Shown here: positions 8,491 to 11,354 of the stretch, piece after piece
Layout of the letters: the number at the start of each line of letters is the position of its first letter
Numbering within the stretch: position 1 is the stretch's first letter
The notes under the pieces: model-generated
The model's database searches: none
Told to the model about the DNA's origin: nothing
What the model saw: the letters and a program-made list of their open reading frames with translations, nothing else
NCBI GenBank assembly: GCA_900617975.1
Contig: UZAE01001833.1
Coordinates: 1-11,354 of the forward strand
DNA length: 11,354 nt
Direction: 5' to 3'
Source: Rodentolepis nana
Lineage: Eukaryota; Platyhelminthes; Cestoda; Cyclophyllidea; Hymenolepididae
Position numbers and translations under genes: made by a program

Positions 8491-8774
8491 CCGTGGTGTG
8501 CGAAAGACTTATCTCCATGTAGTGCACCCTAGGCAGCGTATACTTATTTGACAAAAAAGTCCATGAACCGGCAGTTGACTTCTGACTTCTAAATACCATG
8601 ACCTCCCTCTATGTCATATTCGACCTCATCTACAGAACTCAACTTTCCTTTTCTCTGCCTTGGTGTCTGTCTGCCTCTTACTTCTGTGACCCACTCTTCT
8701 GTCCCCTCTCTTGAATTTCTCCCCCCCCCCTCTAATGATAACTATCAAAAACGTCTACCATTTGAAATAAATAG
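8491..8774 (+). mobile_element. SINE-like retroposon, copy B (diverged, internally deleted)
   Basis: Same family and orientation as copies A and C. It begins near GTGGTGTGCG, keeps GTGCACCCTAGGC and the invariant ATGTCATATTCGAC (8611-8624), then a pyrimidine-rich tract with ten consecutive C at 8721-8730. The block present in A as CTTTGATGTTCC through CAACTAAAGGGC (about 50 bp) is missing. The 3' end is CTAATGATAACTATCAAAAA followed by a short AAATAAATAG tail. It lies antisense inside the probable long intron of PIGN and is the oldest-looking copy. Confidence 0.75.
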
Positions 8775-8784
8775 ATATCTAGGT
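8775..8784. repeat. right target-site duplication of repeat copy B (decayed)
   Basis: ATATCTAGGT, one mismatch from 8481-8490, directly following the tail of copy B. Confidence 0.5.
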
Positions 8785-10706
8785 GTAAACAGATTCCTGT
8801 AGAACAAAATACGCAAATTCGGAAGATTTGAAGCAAAATTAAAGCCAATTTCTCTTTGAAGAAAAGTTGCACTACAACCATTGAAAAGGAAGGATTAACC
8901 ACGGGGTATTTGTCAATGCATAGGTTCTAATTTTTACAAGAAAACTATGGATTCAGGGGGAGAGGGAGAGAGACAAAACGGCGGTGAGCAGAGTATATTG
9001 GAAGCAGAAAGAAAACCCTCTCGGGGAAGGGGAATTGGTGAAGGTAATGGAAGCGACTTGGGCAGGCACAGCGCTTCATGAACCACGAATATGAAGCGGA
9101 TGTGAGTACAATAGAATGCGTAAGTATAGGATTGCTAACAGAGAGAGAGAGCAAAAGTGGGCTTTTGAGTAACGACACACGTCAGTGTGGTTGGCCGTTG
9201 GGAGTGCAATTCATCAGAGCGCTAGCCAAACACACGTCAGGATAGTTAATAAAGACATAACTCCATAAAGAAAATTGAACCACTACAATTATATGAACAA
9301 CGGGACATGACCTAACGGAAACTGACAGCCTTCAAAGCCATGTGGAAAACTGTTTCCGGGACCACAATGATTATTAACCATTTTCACGGTCTTCATAAAT
9401 TAAAATACTTAAAAAAACTCATTGATAAAAAACTTCCCACTAAATACAAAATCCGAATTTCATATGATATTTAATAATTGTCTCAACACTATCGATTTTT
9501 TTTCCAGCAAGCTGGACACCCCTTTCATATGGATTGAAAGCATCTGGGAAACTTGGTAATTTCAACGAAGACAAGTTAAGATGCACACGAGTATCAATTA
9601 AGTCACCAGAAAAAAACCCACACGGTGGTTGGGTGCAGTGGATAGGTGGCGCGAGAGAGAAAGAAAGAGTTACTGCGCAAAATGCAAATCACACACAGCC
9701 ACACAATAACGCGACTTGCAAACGAACCAACTCTCCTCGCAGGTAAACTCAGATATATGCGTAAGCGGGCTCAGTGTGCACTGACGAGTGCCAATGGTCA
9801 CACGCTGAATTTAATCATGATGCAGGGGGGGGGGGAATTGAAGATATCACATGTAAAGAGAAAAAAAACATGGAAAAACACGACAGTATACTTTATCGAT
9901 CAAGCAAGTCTGATTGAAGAGATTTAAATAATGGTCATTTGGATCTTGATCGATGAAGAAATACACTGCGATTGCTCAGAAGCTTATTATAATTAGATTA
10001 GGGATCACGAGGGCAGACAGAAAGTCATTAAGGCTACTGAAAAAAAAGGTACGAGAAGTGTGAAAACCTGAACTTTACACGTTTCACTAATTTAAAATAA
10101 TGCATATATGGTGCCAGTGAGAAAGAAATATAAGCATTTCTATAATTATGAAATAGGATTGATTGATTGACATTATTGCTCATTTACTTTATTGATTGAG
10201 AGCCTTTATCTATTAAATTAAATTTATTTTACCGAAACCTATGACTCAAGTACGGTCTATACTTAAGTTCTCAAGTAGACGCCAGGGTACGTAACTAACC
10301 GCAATTGATTGTTTCATGACAATGGCATGAGAAGTAGAACCGCTTAAATGGTAGTACACGCGAGAGGGTCAACTTAATATCAATACTGTTAACTAAAGAT
10401 GCTAATGTATGAAGAAAAAACGAATAGAACTAATCTCGATACCATTTGCAGATGGATTGGAGACCATAGACGATAAATAATTTGTGTAGATGCATACATC
10501 AGTAAACAAAAAGCAAGTCAGACTACTGAAAGGGGTGTATAAGTAGTGTGACATTTAACGGTTTATATGCATCGAAAAACTCTATTAAAGCATATTTGTG
10601 ATAAGGGAAAGAATTTCAAAGCTTAATATGGTTTTGGAAACAGCGAAATTTCTCACTGATCCTGTGATAGGGAACGAAAGTGGTACCTCAAATTTAGTAA
10701 ATCTAT
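8785..10706. other. non-coding stretch between repeat copies B and C
   Basis: About 1.9 kb with no supported exon. A pyrimidine-rich acceptor-like sequence exists on the - strand at about 9139-9160 (CTCTCTCTCTGTTAG), but the sequence behind it matches no part of PIGN in any frame and has no good donor. An 11-base G run lies at 9825-9835. The best reading is intron sequence of PIGN. Confidence 0.5.
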
Positions 10707-10719
10707 ATTGGTTTAATAA
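10707..10719. repeat. left target-site duplication of repeat copy C
   Basis: The 13-mer ATTGGTTTAATAA recurs exactly at 11052-11064, right after the tail of copy C. It shares TTGGTTT with the duplication of copy A, hinting at a similar insertion-site preference. Confidence 0.85.
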
Positions 10720-11051
10720 GGGGTGTGGGACAGACTTACCTCCTCGCGGTGCACCCTGGGCAACGTATAATCATAAGGCAAAAAAGTCTATTTAACGGCA
10801 GTTGACCTCTCACTTCAAACATCCATCACCCCCACTGTATGTCATATTCGACCCCTACCACAGTACTCATCTTACCCTTTCTGAGCCTTTGTGTCTGTCT
10901 GTCTATGAATCTATGAATCACTCTTCTATTCCCCCTCCCGAATTCTTCTCACTTTGATGTTCCTCCTCCCCTTTGTGAAGCTTGAAGTCAACTAAAGGGC
11001 TAATGATAACTATCAAAACGCCTGCCATTTGTTATAAATAAATAAATAAAC
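10720..11051 (+). mobile_element. SINE-like retroposon, copy C (about 330 bp)
   Basis: Begins GGGGTGTGGG and is flanked by a perfect 13-bp target-site duplication. It contains all blocks of the family: GGTGCACCCTGGGCAACGTA, AAAAAAGTCTAT, the invariant ATGTCATATTCGAC (10838-10851), a pyrimidine-rich middle with a short internal repeat (ATGAATCT twice), TCACTTTGATGTTCC, CAACTAAAGGGCTAATGATA, and a tail of repeated TAAA units. Together with copy A it defines the full-length element. No coding capacity is conserved. It lies antisense in the probable long PIGN intron. Confidence 0.8.
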
Positions 11052-11064
11052 ATTGGTTTAATAA
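11052..11064. repeat. right target-site duplication of repeat copy C
   Basis: Exact direct repeat of 10707-10719 immediately 3' of the TAAA tail. Confidence 0.85.
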
Positions 11065-11343
11065 ACACTTATTATTTCAACCAAGTCAATAAAAAGTGAT
11101 TTGAACTCCACTTTTAATGAACTTATAATTTATGCATTAACCAATACCAAGGCAATTTTGGGAAGATATAAGAGAACAAGAAAAATGTATTAGGAATTAG
11201 TCAACTTTTAGCATTTTGCAATTAAGTAGAAAGAAGGTTCCGAGTAAGCATACATTTTACTACTAATAGAAACGATAGTTAATAGTTTAGGGTGAGTGGG
11301 TCAACGTGAATTGTTAAATTCCTTTTTTTATTGGCAAACTCAC

Positions 11344-11354
11344 CCTTTTTGCAG
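11344..11354 (-). CDS. PIGN: possible 3' end of the next upstream PIGN exon (edge fragment)
   Basis: On the - strand the last 11 bases read CTGCAAAAAGG followed by GTGAGT, a strong donor. Taken as CTG CAA AAA GG, the fragment leaves two bases, exactly the phase needed to join the exon starting at 8264 (GG plus C gives Gly). The fragment is too short for homology. The same bases read on the + strand look like an acceptor (CCCTTTTTGCAG), so a + strand exon just outside is the rival explanation. Confidence 0.3.

Larger units (their letters stand above)
8265..11343 (-). other. PIGN: probable long PIGN intron (about 3.1 kb) carrying two retroposon copies
   Basis: The first PIGN exon in the window starts at 8264 behind a clear acceptor (TTTTACTTCAG) and needs two bases from an upstream exon. 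No further PIGN exon was found in the following 3 kb. The next plausible donor is at the window's right edge (AAAAGG followed by GTGAGT on the - strand, exon side at 11344). Besides repeat copies B and C there are a purine-rich tract (about 8957-8972), GA runs (about 9142-9151) and an 11-base G run (9825-9835). Open frames at 9534-9927 show no protein-like signature. Confidence 0.5.

Noticed and set aside
8945..9178. 77-codon minus-strand frame behind a good pyrimidine-rich AG, considered as an upstream PIGN exon
   Set aside because: None of the three frames resembles the PIGN region expected there, no good donor follows, and the frame is driven by low-complexity TC and purine tracts.
9186..9290. 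Hydrophobic minus-strand stretch behind ATTGTAG (reads WFNFLYGV in one frame), considered as a PIGN exon
   Set aside because: No donor gives the two-base phase required by the exon at 8264, and the sequence does not fit the conserved segment preceding it.
9534..9927. Two overlapping plus-strand frames of 70 and 93 codons
   Set aside because: Composition is low-complexity (Lys, Thr, Asn, Arg), no domain is recognisable, and they lie in probable intron sequence near an 11-base G run.
9990..10570. Possible degenerate direct duplication (AAGTCA..CTACTGAAA..AGTGTGA near 10022-10062 and 10514-10553)
   Set aside because: Similarity is patchy, needs several gaps and is within what AT-rich DNA gives by chance.
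10598..10795. Plus-strand frame crossing the start of repeat copy C
   Set aside because: It runs through the left target-site duplication into the repeat and is not preserved in copies A and B.
1..11354. tRNA, rRNA, CRISPR array, operon or prokaryotic signals
   Set aside because: None was seen. The split genes and retroposons show eukaryotic nuclear DNA, so such prokaryotic systems are not expected.

Overview
The window is eukaryotic nuclear DNA. It is AT-rich, its genes are split by spliceosomal introns (many only 37 to 76 bp, others several hundred), and it carries dispersed retroposed repeats. Very short introns mixed with long ones, and the protein sequences, suggest an invertebrate and most likely a parasitic flatworm (cestode or trematode). 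The phylum is an inference; the intron-exon organisation is read directly.

Three real genes can be rebuilt by joining exons in phase. (1) MRPS24 (mitochondrial ribosomal protein uS3m), + strand, 1370-1899, two exons, complete, 161 aa. (2) A myosin essential (alkali-type) light chain, + strand, 3349-4068, four exons, complete, 146 aa. (3) The C-terminal half of PIGN, GPI ethanolamine phosphate transferase 1, - strand, 4862-8264, twelve exons giving about 504 residues. Its N-terminal catalytic region lies beyond the right edge. The light chain and PIGN genes converge tail to tail across about 0.8 kb, each with a candidate AATAAA. The three genes share no pathway: mitochondrial translation, muscle contraction and ER GPI-anchor synthesis.

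The rest is non-coding. The notable non-genic content is a dispersed repeat of about 320 bp in three same-orientation copies (353-675, 8491-8774, 10720-11051). Each ends in a TAAATAAATA-type tail. Two copies have perfect target-site duplications of 14 and 13 bp and the third has a decayed 10-bp one. All three begin at nearly the same point, so this looks like a complete short retroposon (SINE-like) rather than randomly 5'-truncated LINE pieces. Two copies lie in what is probably one >3 kb intron of PIGN.

Layout: 1-338 nothing recognised; 339-689 repeat copy A with duplications; 690-1369 upstream of MRPS24; 1370-1899 MRPS24; 1900-3348 intergenic; 3349-4068 myosin light chain; 4069-4861 convergent intergenic; 4862-8264 PIGN exons and introns; 8265-11343 probable PIGN intron with repeat copies B and C; 11344-11354 possible start of the next PIGN exon.
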